This document shows positions 45,057 to 54,096 of a stretch of 64,000 nucleotides of DNA, piece after piece (the first letter of the stretch is position 1; every line of letters begins with the position of its first letter). Under the pieces are notes generated by a model. The model was not told where the DNA came from and did no database searches. It worked only from the letters and a program-made list of their open reading frames with translations. The stretch is from Mycobacterium simulans (GTDB lineage: Bacteria > Actinomycetota > Actinomycetes > Mycobacteriales > Mycobacteriaceae). Where the stretch lies: the NCBI RefSeq assembly GCF_900232995.1, contig NZ_OCVX01000003.1, positions 979,869 through 1,043,868 on the forward strand. The letters are read 5' to 3'. The translations under genes were made by a program, and so were the position numbers.

Positions 45057-45182
45057 TCAGACGTGAGCACCGGCCGACGACAGCGACGCCGAGATCGCGC
45101 GGCCGAATCCGCGGCTCGCCCCGGTCACGATCGCCGTCGTGCCGGCGAGGCCGTCGGCATGGGTTTGTATGGGTTGGTTCAC
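45057..45182 (-). pseudogene. N-terminal remnant of a short-chain dehydrogenase
   Basis: A GTG at 45182 opens a 41-codon frame with LAGTTAIVTGASRGFGRAIS, the full SDR nucleotide-binding loop, and stops (TGA, 45057-45059) right after ASLSSAGAHV. The rest of the SDR (NAG, Ser, YxxxK) is missing; DUF899 follows 29 bp later. It is a clean truncation left by an internal deletion, upstream of DUF899 and divergent from the sigma factor. Confidence 0.72.
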
Positions 45183-45350
45183 GGTCGTGCTCGCTTTCGA
45201 TGTTGGATTGTGGTCATCCATGCAGATACATGTCGGCGCGACGATTCATCGCTGCCCAGGTCCCCGATGATTTTTGGCCGCCGCAGCTGTCTACGTGGAT
45301 AGCGGGGCCGACGGGGCCGACGGGGCCCTCGCCCCCGCCGCACCCGACAG

Positions 45351-46328
45351 ATGGAGCACGACGTGCCGGTCCAGGAGAACTTCATCGAGGCGGCGGCGCC
45401 CTTTCGCGCCGAACTGATCGCGCACTGCTATCGCATGCTGGGTTCGGTGCATGATGCCGAGGATCTGGTTCAGGAGACTTACCTGCGGGCCTGGCGCGGG
45501 TACGAAGCGTTCGAAGAACGCGCGGCCCTGCGGACCTGGTTGTACCGGATCGCGACGACCGCGTGCCTGCGTGCGTTGCAGGGCCGCGCGCGGCGGGTGC
45601 TGCCGGCCGGGTTGGGCGGCGCCTCGGTGGACCCGGATGCCCGCCTCGATGGCGCGGCCTTTGATGGCACGGCACACGCCTGGCTCGAGCCGATCCCCGA
45701 CGCCCTGACACCCGAAACGGCTTTCGCCACACGACAGAGTGTCCGGCTGGCGGTGATGACGGCCCTGCAGGAACTGCCGGCGCGCCAGCGAGCCGCGTTG
45801 ATCCTGCGCGACGTCGCGCAGTTCAGCGCCGCCGAGGTTGCCGAACTGCTCGAAACCACGCCCGCAGCCGTCAACAGCTCGTTGCAACGGGCCCGCGCAC
45901 ATCTCGCCGAGATCTCCCCCGCCGAGGAAGACGTGGTCGAACCCGACTGGGACAACCCGGCCCAGCGCCGTGAATTACTCGACCGTTACTGTGCGGCATT
46001 CGAAAACGCGGACATGGCCGCCCTCACCGAGCTACTGCAAGCGGACATCAAGCTCGAAATGCCGCCGGTGCCAGTGTGGTTCACCGGCCGAGACGCCGTG
46101 CTGCGCTTCCTGGCCGCGCGCGCGTTCACAAGGGCCGGCGATATCGTGATGATTCCGACCGCCGCGAATGGGCAACCCGCCGTTGCCGAGTACCGCCGCA
46201 GCCAAGATCACCTCATGCGGGCCCACTCCATACACGTGCTCACCACGGGCGAGACCGGGATCGCCGCCATGACCGTCTTTCTCGATGCCACGCTGTTTAG
46301 CGCATTTGGATTGCCGTCGATACGGTAG
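45351..46328 (+). CDS. ECF sigma factor with C-terminal SnoaL-like domain
   Basis: A 325-residue ECF sigma factor. Region 2 (ELIAHCYRMLGSVHDAEDLVQETYLRAWRGYE) and region 4 (LQELPARQRAALILRDVAQFSAAEVAELLETTPAAVNSSLQRARAHL) are complete. After residue 200 an NTF2/SnoaL-like domain follows (LLDRYCAAFENADMAALTELLQADIKLEM). SigG/SigJ and ECF41-type factors have this tail, which modulates activity in place of an anti-sigma factor. The ATG at 45351 is used; a GTG four codons on is possible. It is divergent to the SDR remnant and DUF899. It may sense oxidative or carbonyl stress, judging by partners of related factors; that is inference. Confidence 0.88.
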   Translation: MEHDVPVQENFIEAAAPFRAELIAHCYRMLGSVHDAEDLVQETYLRAWRGYEAFEERAALRTWLYRIATTACLRALQGRARRVLPAGLGGASVDPDARLDGAAFDGTAHAWLEPIPDALTPETAFATRQSVRLAVMTALQELPARQRAALILRDVAQFSAAEVAELLETTPAAVNSSLQRARAHLAEISPAEEDVVEPDWDNPAQRRELLDRYCAAFENADMAALTELLQADIKLEMPPVPVWFTGRDAVLRFLAARAFTRAGDIVMIPTAANGQPAVAEYRRSQDHLMRAHSIHVLTTGETGIAAMTVFLDATLFSAFGLPSIR

Positions 46329-46489
46329 TCGGGATCGCGCGTGTGCGATCGCCTCGGTTTTGGAAGCCATTCTCCGGGGCACCACAGTCATTGATGTCAA
46401 CACGCCGCACATCTATGGCCCCCATCGGTGGACACGTTCTTATGGCGCCACCAGTATTAGCGCGGTAGGTGTATCTGAAGGGTGACGGT

Positions 46490-49400
46490 GTGAAGATTCC
46501 GGGTGTGCCCAGCCTCGTCGGCGATGTAGCCGGCGGTCTGACCGGAGCGGCGATGCAGGCAGTGCGAGCCGGCGTGCAAACCGCGGCCGGCGCAGCGGGT
46601 GCCGTGCAGACGTTGGCCAGCCCGGTGGTGGAGCTAGTTGGCCCGGTGGTGCAGTCAGCAGCTCACTCGACCGGCCGGGCGCTGGGACTGAGGGTGTCCC
46701 CGGATGGATCTCCTGACCGCATCGAGCCGCCGGTGCGTTGGCATAGCGGGCGCCGGGTTCATTTCGACCTGGATCCGTTGTTGCCGTTCCCCCGCTGGCA
46801 TGACCACGCGGCGGTGGTGGAGGAGCCGGTTCGCAGGATTACGGGCGTGGCCAAGGCCCACGTCGAGGGGTCATTGGGCCGGTTGGTCGTCGAATTCGAC
46901 GAGGATGCGGACAGCGACATCGTCCTAGACGAAGTGCGGGAAACGGTTGCCGCGGTAGCGACCGACATATCACTGACGGGACCGACGTCGGCGCCTCCGG
47001 CGGCGCCGTTCGCCGACCCGGGTAACCCGCTGGCGATTCTGGTCCCGCTCACCGCGGCGGCGATGGACGTCGTGGCGGTCGGTGCCGCGGTGACCGGCTG
47101 GGTCACCCGGCTGCCCATGGCACCGCGGAGCGCACGAGCCGCGGCGGCACTGCTGAACTATCAACCGCGGGTGGTGTCCGTCCTGGAATCGAAGCTGGGC
47201 CGAGTAGGCACCGACATCGCGCTCAGCGGGTCGACGGCGTTGGCGTACGGACTGAGCCAGTCAGTGGGCACGCCCATGCTGGACCTACTGCAACGCGGCC
47301 TTCAGCTCTCCGAGGCGGCGGCACACCGGCAGCGGTGGCGCGACCGAGAGCCCGAACTCGCCTCGCCCAGCCGGCCACAGGCTCCGGTGGTGCCGGTCCT
47401 CTCCTCTGCGGGAGCCGAATCGCAAGCGCCGCGACACAACTGGGCAGCGGCAGCGGCGGGTGAGGCCTCGCACGTCGTCGTCGATGGCGCAATCGACGCC
47501 GCGATCGATACCGCCAAGGGGTCCATGGCGGGCCCGGTGGAGGAATACGTGGGTCAAGCGGCCGGTGGCTCGGTGATTGCCGCGGCAGGTGCGTTGTTCG
47601 CCGGCGGCGGCGCCGGGGAGGCCGCGGAGGCGATCCTCGCCGGCGTACCGAAGGCCGCGCATCTCGGCCGGCAGGCCTTCGCCGCCACACTCGGTCGCGG
47701 TCTGGCAAACGCCGGGCTACTCGTTCTCGACCCGGGCGCGCTGCGCCGCCTGGATCGGGTGAAGGTGGTCGTCATCGACGGCGCTGCGCTGCGCGGCGAT
47801 CACCGCGCTGTCTTGCGTGCGCTCGGAGATGAACCCGGCTGGGATGCCGAACGCGTCTACGAGGTTGCCGATGCCCTGCTCCATGGTGAGGAGGCCCCCG
47901 ACCCCGACCCCGATGAGTTGCCTGCCACCGGCGCACGGCTGCGCTGGGTTAGGACGCAGGGCCCGTCGGCGGCACCCGCACAGGGCCTCGAACACGCCGA
48001 CCTGATCTGCGACGGCCAATCCGTGGGCAGCGTCGACGTTGGGTGGGAGGTCGACCCATACGCGATCCCGCTACTGCAGACGGCGCACCGGACCGGAGCC
48101 CGGGTGGTGTTGCGCCATGTAGCCGGCACCGAAGATCTGTCCGCCAGCGTTGGCTCGACGCATCCGCCGGGTACGCCGCTGCTGAATTTGGTACGGGAGC
48201 TGCGCGCGGATCGCGGACCGGTATTGCTGATCACGGCACTGCACCGGGACTGCGCATCGACCGACACCTTGGCCGCGCTTGCCATCGCCGACGTCGGAGT
48301 CGCTCTCGACGACCCCCGCGCGGCTACACCATGGACCGCCGACATCATTACCGACACCGATCTCGCCGCGGCGGTGCGGATCCTGTCCGCGATCCCGGTG
48401 GCCCGCTCCGCGAGCGAATCGGCGGTACACCTCGCGCAGGGCGGCACCACGTTGGCTGGGCTGCTGCTGGTTACCGGCGAACAAGATCGATCCACGAATC
48501 CGGCGAGCTTCCGTCGCTGGCTCAATCCGGTCAACGCGGCCGCCGCAACGGCTTTGGTGTCGGGAACCTGGTCGGCCGCAAGGGTGCTGCGGCTGCCGGA
48601 TCCGACCCCGCAACCGCTGACCGCGTGGCACGCGCTGGACCCCGAGATCGTTTACTCGCGCCTAGCCGGCGGCGCTCGCCCCCTGGCTGTGGAGACCGGA
48701 ACTTCGACATGGCGCCGCCGTCTCAACGACCTGTCCTACGAGCCGCTGATGGCCCCCCTGCGCGGCCCGGCACAAAGCCTGGGGCGACTTGCCGTCGCCA
48801 CCAGGCACGAACTCGCCGATCCGCTGACACCCATCCTGGCGGTCGGAGCGGCGGCATCGGCGATCGTCGGCAGCAATATCGACGCGCTGCTGGTCGCGGG
48901 CGTGATGGCCGTCAACGCCCTCACGGGCGGGGTGCAGCGGTTGCGAGCCGAGGCCGCGGCCGCCGAACTGTTCGCTGAACAAGACCAGTTGGTGCGCCGC
49001 GTTGTGGTCCCGGCGGTAGCGACGACGCGTCGCCGGTTGGAGGCCGCCCGGCACGCCACCCGCACGGCCACCGTCTCCGCGAAGTCGCTGCGACCCGGCG
49101 ACGTCATTGACCTGGCCGCCCCGGAGGTGGGCCCGGCGGATGCCCGGCTACTGGTGGCTGAGGACCTCGAGGTCGACGAGTCCTTCCTCACCGGTGAGTC
49201 GTTGCCGGTCGATAAGCAGGTCGAGCCCGTCGCCGTCGCCGACCCGGACCGGGCCAGCATGCTGTTCGAAGGCAGCACGATCGTCGCGGGACGGGCCCGC
49301 GCGATCGTCGTCGCCACCGGAGTCGGCACCGCCGCGCACCGCGCCATCTCGGCGGTCGCCGACGTCGAAACCTCGGCCGGCGTGCAGGCTCGGCTGCGCG

Positions 49401-51355
49401 AGCTGACCAGCAAGGTCCTCCCGCTGACACTTGCCGGTGGCGCGGCGGTAACCGGTCTGGCGCTGCTGCGCCGCGCATCGCTGCGTCAGGCGGTAGCCGA
49501 CGGAGTGGCAATCGCGGTGGCCGCGGTTCCCGAGGGCCTGCCATTGGTGGCGACCCTGTCCCAGCTTGCCGCGGCCCAGCGCCTGACGGCGCACGGCGTG
49601 CTGGTGCGCTCTCCGCGCACCATCGAGGCGCTGGGCCGGGTCGACACCATCTGTTTCGACAAAACCGGCACGCTAACCGAGAACCGGTTGCGCGTTGTTT
49701 GCGCCGTGCCCGGCACGGCCAGCCCTAAGGGTCCGTTGCCGAAGATCACCGATCAGCGCTCCATCGAGGTACTGCGGGCCGCGGCCCGCGCGTCCACGCA
49801 GCCCCACAACGGGGAAGGGCATGCGCACGCCACCGACGAGGCAATCCTTACTGCAGCGAGTTCGATTGATAGCCAAGATGATTCGGAATGGAAGGTACTG
49901 GCCGAAGTACCTTTCGAGTCCAGTCGCGGTTATGCCGCGGCGATCGGCACGGCGGGCACGGGCGCGGCACCGATGTTGATGCTGAAGGGCGCTCCGGAGA
50001 CAGTCCTGCCGCGCTGCCGGTTCGCCGATTCCGGGGACGATTTCGAGGCCGACCTGCTGCATGCCGAGTCATTGGTACGCAGCCTCGCCGAGCAGGGCTT
50101 GCGGGTGCTCGCGGTGGCGCAGCGGCCCTGGGAGAACGGGACCACCGACGACGAGGAGACCGACGCCGACGCCGTCGACGCCGCTGCGCACGACCTCGAG
50201 CTGCTCGGCTACGTCGGTTTGGCGGACACCGCGCGAGCGTCATCGCGCCCGCTGATCGAAGCCTTGCTGGACGCCGAGCGCAACGTGGTGCTGATTACCG
50301 GCGACCACCCCGTCACCGCGCGGGCGATCGCTCGCCAGTTGGGCCTGCCCTCGGATGCCAGGGTGGTGACCGGCGCCGAGCTCGCCAATCTGGACGAAGA
50401 TGCGTCCGCCAAACTCGCCGCCGACGTGCAGGTGTTCGCCCGTGTCAGCCCGGAGCAAAAGGTACAGATCGTGGCGGCCCTGCAGCGTTGCGGGCGAGTG
50501 ACCGCGATGGTCGGCGACGGGGCCAACGACGCCGCCGCCATCCGGATGGCCGACGTCGGCATTGGGGTCAGCGGTCGCGGTTCGTCGGCCGCCCGCGGCG
50601 CCGCCGACATCGTCTTGACCGACGATGATCTCGGCGTGCTGCTCGACGCGCTGGTCGAAGGCCGCAGCATGTGGGCCGGTGTTCGCGATGCGGTCACCAT
50701 CTTGGTCGGCGGCAATGTCGGCGAGGTGCTGTTCACGATTATCGGAACGGCGTTCGGCGCCGGACGGGCGCCGGTGGGCACTCGTCAACTGCTGCTGGTG
50801 AACCTGCTCACGGATATGTTCCCCGCGCTTGCCGTGGCCGTCACCTCGCAATACGAGGATCCGGAGGAGGACGAGGATCTCAGCGACGAGGAGGTTGCCC
50901 AAGCGCGGCGGTCACGCCAGCGCGAAGTGCTGACCGCGGCGAAGCCTTCACTGGACGAGCCGTTGATGCGCCAGATCGTCAACCGTGGCGTCGTCACGGC
51001 GGCGGGAGCAACGGCCGCGTGGGCCATCGGGCGTTGGACGCCGGGCAGCGAAAGACGCACGTCGACGATGGGATTGACGGCTCTGGTGACGACACAGCTG
51101 GCGCAAACTCTGTTGACCCGCAGTCACAGCCCACTCGTCGTGGCGACGGCGCTGGGCAGTGCCGGCGTGTTGGTCGGCATCATCCAAACCCCGGTTCTCA
51201 GCCAGTTTTTCGGCTGCACACCGCTGGGACCGGTCGCCTGGACCGGAGTGGCCACCGCCACGGCAGGAGCCACCGCGGTCTCAGCGCTGGCGCCCAAGTG
51301 GTTGGCCAAGACCGTGGGTGCTGTGCGACCCGATCAGGAGGAGCCCGAAGGCTAG
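46490..51355 (+). CDS. ctpI: Giant P-type cation ATPase CtpI
   Basis: A 1,621-residue P-type ATPase. A GTG at 46490 follows AAGGG by seven bases and gives MKIPGVPSLVGDVAGG; the frame 21 bp upstream lacks such a site. About 600 N-terminal residues precede the core: an HMA-like fold without CxxC (residues 85-165), membrane-associated Ala-rich segments and a degenerate HAD-like region. The core has TGESLP, the phosphorylation motif DKTGTLTENRL and the hinge GDGANDAAAIRMADVGIGVSGRGSSAARGAADIVL. The C-terminus has several membrane segments. The length and duplicated look match CtpI (1,632 in M. tuberculosis). The ion is unknown. Its stop shares CTAG with the convergent ligase gene. Confidence 0.94.
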   Translation: MKIPGVPSLVGDVAGGLTGAAMQAVRAGVQTAAGAAGAVQTLASPVVELVGPVVQSAAHSTGRALGLRVSPDGSPDRIEPPVRWHSGRRVHFDLDPLLPFPRWHDHAAVVEEPVRRITGVAKAHVEGSLGRLVVEFDEDADSDIVLDEVRETVAAVATDISLTGPTSAPPAAPFADPGNPLAILVPLTAAAMDVVAVGAAVTGWVTRLPMAPRSARAAAALLNYQPRVVSVLESKLGRVGTDIALSGSTALAYGLSQSVGTPMLDLLQRGLQLSEAAAHRQRWRDREPELASPSRPQAPVVPVLSSAGAESQAPRHNWAAAAAGEASHVVVDGAIDAAIDTAKGSMAGPVEEYVGQAAGGSVIAAAGALFAGGGAGEAAEAILAGVPKAAHLGRQAFAATLGRGLANAGLLVLDPGALRRLDRVKVVVIDGAALRGDHRAVLRALGDEPGWDAERVYEVADALLHGEEAPDPDPDELPATGARLRWVRTQGPSAAPAQGLEHADLICDGQSVGSVDVGWEVDPYAIPLLQTAHRTGARVVLRHVAGTEDLSASVGSTHPPGTPLLNLVRELRADRGPVLLITALHRDCASTDTLAALAIADVGVALDDPRAATPWTADIITDTDLAAAVRILSAIPVARSASESAVHLAQGGTTLAGLLLVTGEQDRSTNPASFRRWLNPVNAAAATALVSGTWSAARVLRLPDPTPQPLTAWHALDPEIVYSRLAGGARPLAVETGTSTWRRRLNDLSYEPLMAPLRGPAQSLGRLAVATRHELADPLTPILAVGAAASAIVGSNIDALLVAGVMAVNALTGGVQRLRAEAAAAELFAEQDQLVRRVVVPAVATTRRRLEAARHATRTATVSAKSLRPGDVIDLAAPEVGPADARLLVAEDLEVDESFLTGESLPVDKQVEPVAVADPDRASMLFEGSTIVAGRARAIVVATGVGTAAHRAISAVADVETSAGVQARLRELTSKVLPLTLAGGAAVTGLALLRRASLRQAVADGVAIAVAAVPEGLPLVATLSQLAAAQRLTAHGVLVRSPRTIEALGRVDTICFDKTGTLTENRLRVVCAVPGTASPKGPLPKITDQRSIEVLRAAARASTQPHNGEGHAHATDEAILTAASSIDSQDDSEWKVLAEVPFESSRGYAAAIGTAGTGAAPMLMLKGAPETVLPRCRFADSGDDFEADLLHAESLVRSLAEQGLRVLAVAQRPWENGTTDDEETDADAVDAAAHDLELLGYVGLADTARASSRPLIEALLDAERNVVLITGDHPVTARAIARQLGLPSDARVVTGAELANLDEDASAKLAADVQVFARVSPEQKVQIVAALQRCGRVTAMVGDGANDAAAIRMADVGIGVSGRGSSAARGAADIVLTDDDLGVLLDALVEGRSMWAGVRDAVTILVGGNVGEVLFTIIGTAFGAGRAPVGTRQLLLVNLLTDMFPALAVAVTSQYEDPEEDEDLSDEEVAQARRSRQREVLTAAKPSLDEPLMRQIVNRGVVTAAGATAAWAIGRWTPGSERRTSTMGLTALVTTQLAQTLLTRSHSPLVVATALGSAGVLVGIIQTPVLSQFFGCTPLGPVAWTGVATATAGATAVSALAPKWLAKTVGAVRPDQEEPEG

Positions 51356-52911
51356 GTCGACAGCTCCCTGCGCACGACCTTGCCTGCGGGATTGCGCGGA
51401 ATACTGTCGACGATGTTGATGTCCCTGGGCTGTTCGAAACGAGAAACCTTGCCCTTCAAGAACTCCCGCAGGGCCTGCGTATCGAGGTCGCTGCCCGGCC
51501 GCAGGACGACGTAGGCGGCCAATCGACGTCCGAACTGCTCGTCAGGCACTCCGACGACCACATTCTCGGCGATGCCTGGGTGCCGGGCCAGCGCATTCTC
51601 CAATGCGCGGGGATAGACGTTCTCGCCCCCGGAGACGATCATGTCGTCTTCGCGGCCAACGATATACAGCCGACCCGATTCGTCGAGGTAGCCCATGTCT
51701 CCGGTGTTCGTCATCCGGTCGATGACCGCTTTGCCGCCGCCCCCGGTATAGCCCGGTGATGTCAGCTCACCGCCGACGAAGACGCGTCCGATGACACGAG
51801 GCCCGACGGGCCTGCCGTATTTGTCGAAGACTCGCACCGGGCATCCGGCAACGGGTTTACCCACCGTCTCCGGGAACCGTCGCAGTTCGACCGGCGTTGC
51901 CAGTGCGCCGATGCCGACCTCGGTGGAGCCGTAGAGGTTGTACAGGATGTCACCGTAGTCATCCATGAACCGGCGCGTCAGATTGGGATCGAGTCGGTCG
52001 CCGCTGGAAATCGCTACCTGCAGGCACGGCAGCGGATTTCGGGTCCGTACCCGCTGCGGCAAGTCCAGAATGCGGGCCAGCATGATCGGCACCACGCTCA
52101 ACGCGTCGGCGCGATGCAGCGACGCTTGTGCCAGTGTGGCTTCGGCATCAAAACGCCGACGCGTCAGTACCGTGCCGCCCAGGCCGATGGCGAGCATCAG
52201 CATGCCGAAACCCAGCCCGTGAAACATCGGTACCGCCAGGGCGACTCGCGATCCGACACGTAGTTGGGTGCGGTCCAGAATCGTGACGCCAACGCCGACT
52301 CCGGAACTCATCGTGGGTGTGCGCGACACCCCCTTCGGTACACCCGTGGTGCCCGAGGTGAGCAGAACGATACGGCCCGCCGGGGCGACCTTGGGTCGCG
52401 AATCTGCCTGCGGCGCAACGGTTTGAGGATCGATAGCCCGTATTGGCTCACCAGTTTGGTCTATCTGGTCGACGAATTCTTTGTCGCAGAACATCGTTCG
52501 GATCTGGTGTGTGTTCACTGCGCCGGCAAGGGCGTCGCGGCGAAACTCGGTGTTCACCAACACAACATCGGCGCCTACCAGGCTGGTCGCGAATACTGTC
52601 GCTACGAAGTTGCGCCCATTGCGGCACATGATGCCCACCGCCTGGCCCGCTTCCACATCCGCGCGAAGAAGTTCGTGGGCCAAAGACTCGGTGAGCGACT
52701 GCAGTTCGGAATAGCGCAATGCGCCGTCGTCGTCGACGATCGCCGTTCTGTCCGGCCATCGCGCGGCCGCAATCGCAAGCAGAGTATAAAAATTCGCGCC
52801 ACCCCGATAGATCTCGCGGACGAGCCGCAACACCGCGACCGGGCTCGGCGGACCGAGCAGACCCGAACGAAGCATGGCCCGAGCCGCGGTACCTGCCACA
52901 CTGCCAGTCAT
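51352..52911 (-). CDS. FadD-type acyl-CoA synthetase
   Basis: A 519-residue ANL enzyme. ATG 52911 overlaps the upstream SDR stop (ATGA), which fixes the start at MTGSVAGTAARAMLRSG. Motifs: LLTSGTTGVPKGVSRTPT, VPMFHGLGFGML, NLYGSTEVGIGAL, NTGDMGYLDESGRLYIVGREDDMIVSGGENVYP, and IPRNPAGKVVRREL with the catalytic Lys. The N-terminal REIYRGGANFYTLLAIAAARWPDR resembles the FadD2/FadD12 group of mycobacterial fatty-acid ligases. It forms a two-gene operon with the SDR, a common pairing in mycobacterial lipid metabolism. The substrate is unknown, probably a medium or long fatty acid. Confidence 0.88.
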   Translation of the reverse strand: MTGSVAGTAARAMLRSGLLGPPSPVAVLRLVREIYRGGANFYTLLAIAAARWPDRTAIVDDDGALRYSELQSLTESLAHELLRADVEAGQAVGIMCRNGRNFVATVFATSLVGADVVLVNTEFRRDALAGAVNTHQIRTMFCDKEFVDQIDQTGEPIRAIDPQTVAPQADSRPKVAPAGRIVLLTSGTTGVPKGVSRTPTMSSGVGVGVTILDRTQLRVGSRVALAVPMFHGLGFGMLMLAIGLGGTVLTRRRFDAEATLAQASLHRADALSVVPIMLARILDLPQRVRTRNPLPCLQVAISSGDRLDPNLTRRFMDDYGDILYNLYGSTEVGIGALATPVELRRFPETVGKPVAGCPVRVFDKYGRPVGPRVIGRVFVGGELTSPGYTGGGGKAVIDRMTNTGDMGYLDESGRLYIVGREDDMIVSGGENVYPRALENALARHPGIAENVVVGVPDEQFGRRLAAYVVLRPGSDLDTQALREFLKGKVSRFEQPRDINIVDSIPRNPAGKVVRRELST

Positions 52912-53813
52912 CGACGATCCCCTTGCTCGCTGCCGAGTTCCCGGCCGGATTCGGCGAAGAACCGACGATGCCATACACGGGCGGCGAGATCGGCGGGCCC
53001 GGCCAGCAGCACCGAGGCTAGCTCGGCGGGCCGCATCCAGGGCGGTTCGATCGTGCGCGGGCGCTCGATGATTGCCTTGGCGATCGTGTCGGCGGCCTCA
53101 TCCGGATGCAGGCCCGGAAGCGTGCCCAGGATGGGAGTGGGCGCAATCATTCGGGTGCGGACCAAGGCAAAGTAGACCGTGGTCACGGCCACACCGTCGA
53201 CATGCAGTTCCGGCGCCACACTGCGCAGCCAGCGATCGAAGGCGCCCTTGGACGCCTGGTAGGCGCCCCATTGCGGACCCGGAACGACGCGCACACCGAC
53301 GCTCGACACGTTCACAATGTGCCCCTGACCGTTCTCGCGCATCGCCGGGAGCAATCCCAGGAGCAGCCAGATCGGGCCCAGGTAATTGATGTCGATGGTC
53401 CGCTGAAAATCATGCGGCCGGTCGTATTGGTGATGCAGCGACCGCCGCAGCGACTTGCCCGCGTTGCTCACCACGATGTCCAGCGGTCCGTGGTTCTCGG
53501 TGATCTGTTTCGCTAGCTCGCTGACGGCAGTCTCGTCGGTGAGATCGGCGGGGTAGGCGACGGCCCGGCCGCCGCCGGCGTTGACCGAAGCGGCAAGGTC
53601 GTCGAGCCGTTCCGCCGATCGGGCCACGACCAGCACGGTCGCCCCGGCCGCGGCCAGTTTGCGGGCGGTTGCCTCGCCGATTCCGTACGACGCGCCGGTC
53701 ACGAGTACGGTCTTGCCGGAAACGGCGCTGCGCAGCCTGTCGGGATCTGTTGTGCGCGCCGGATTGACCAGTCTGTGAGTAACCGCCGTCAAGGCCTGCG
53801 CTGCCAGATTCAT
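52908..53813 (-). CDS. SDR-family oxidoreductase (fatty acyl/lipid type)
   Basis: A 301-residue SDR with an about 30-residue N-terminal lead (MNLAAQALTAVTHRLVNPAR), the TGASYGIGEATA loop, VARSAERL, SNAGKSLRR, the VSSVGVR catalytic Ser, YQASKGAFDRWL (Tyr/Lys) and a C-terminal extension. It is the type paired with FadD2/FadD12 enzymes (acyl reductase-like SDRs). Its stop overlaps the ligase start by 4 bp. The upstream region to 54096 is a divergent promoter shared with the DUF4185 gene. Confidence 0.85.
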   Translation of the reverse strand: MNLAAQALTAVTHRLVNPARTTDPDRLRSAVSGKTVLVTGASYGIGEATARKLAAAGATVLVVARSAERLDDLAASVNAGGGRAVAYPADLTDETAVSELAKQITENHGPLDIVVSNAGKSLRRSLHHQYDRPHDFQRTIDINYLGPIWLLLGLLPAMRENGQGHIVNVSSVGVRVVPGPQWGAYQASKGAFDRWLRSVAPELHVDGVAVTTVYFALVRTRMIAPTPILGTLPGLHPDEAADTIAKAIIERPRTIEPPWMRPAELASVLLAGPADLAARVWHRRFFAESGRELGSEQGDRR

Positions 53814-54030
53814 TTGGGCTGCGTCCCCCCGATTAGGTTCGACCGATCTCCGCTCAATGCCACTCTTGCAGCCGAGCGTGTGCCGCGTCAGTGGTTTCGC
53901 GCGGCGAACCGTTTTGGCAGTTCGGCGGTCAAGTGCTCGGTGAACGGATGAGTTGCGACACGGTTACGGACGCATACCTATCCGCGAATCACTGATCACA
54001 AAAGCCTCAGTGATCACTATCGTCACATCA

Positions 54031-54071
54031 TCCAATTGCGGATGTCAAAGAGTCCAATTGCGGAAGTCAAA
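54031..54071. repeat. Two direct 19-bp repeats upstream of the DUF4185 gene
   Basis: TCCAATTGCGGATGTCAAA (54031-54049) and its copy with one change (54053-54071) repeat with a 22-bp period, two helical turns. They lie 26-66 bp before the start codon. They could be a tandem operator; no regulator is identified. Confidence 0.6.
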
Positions 54072-54096
54072 TGCGACCTCCCGGGGAAGGTGTGAC

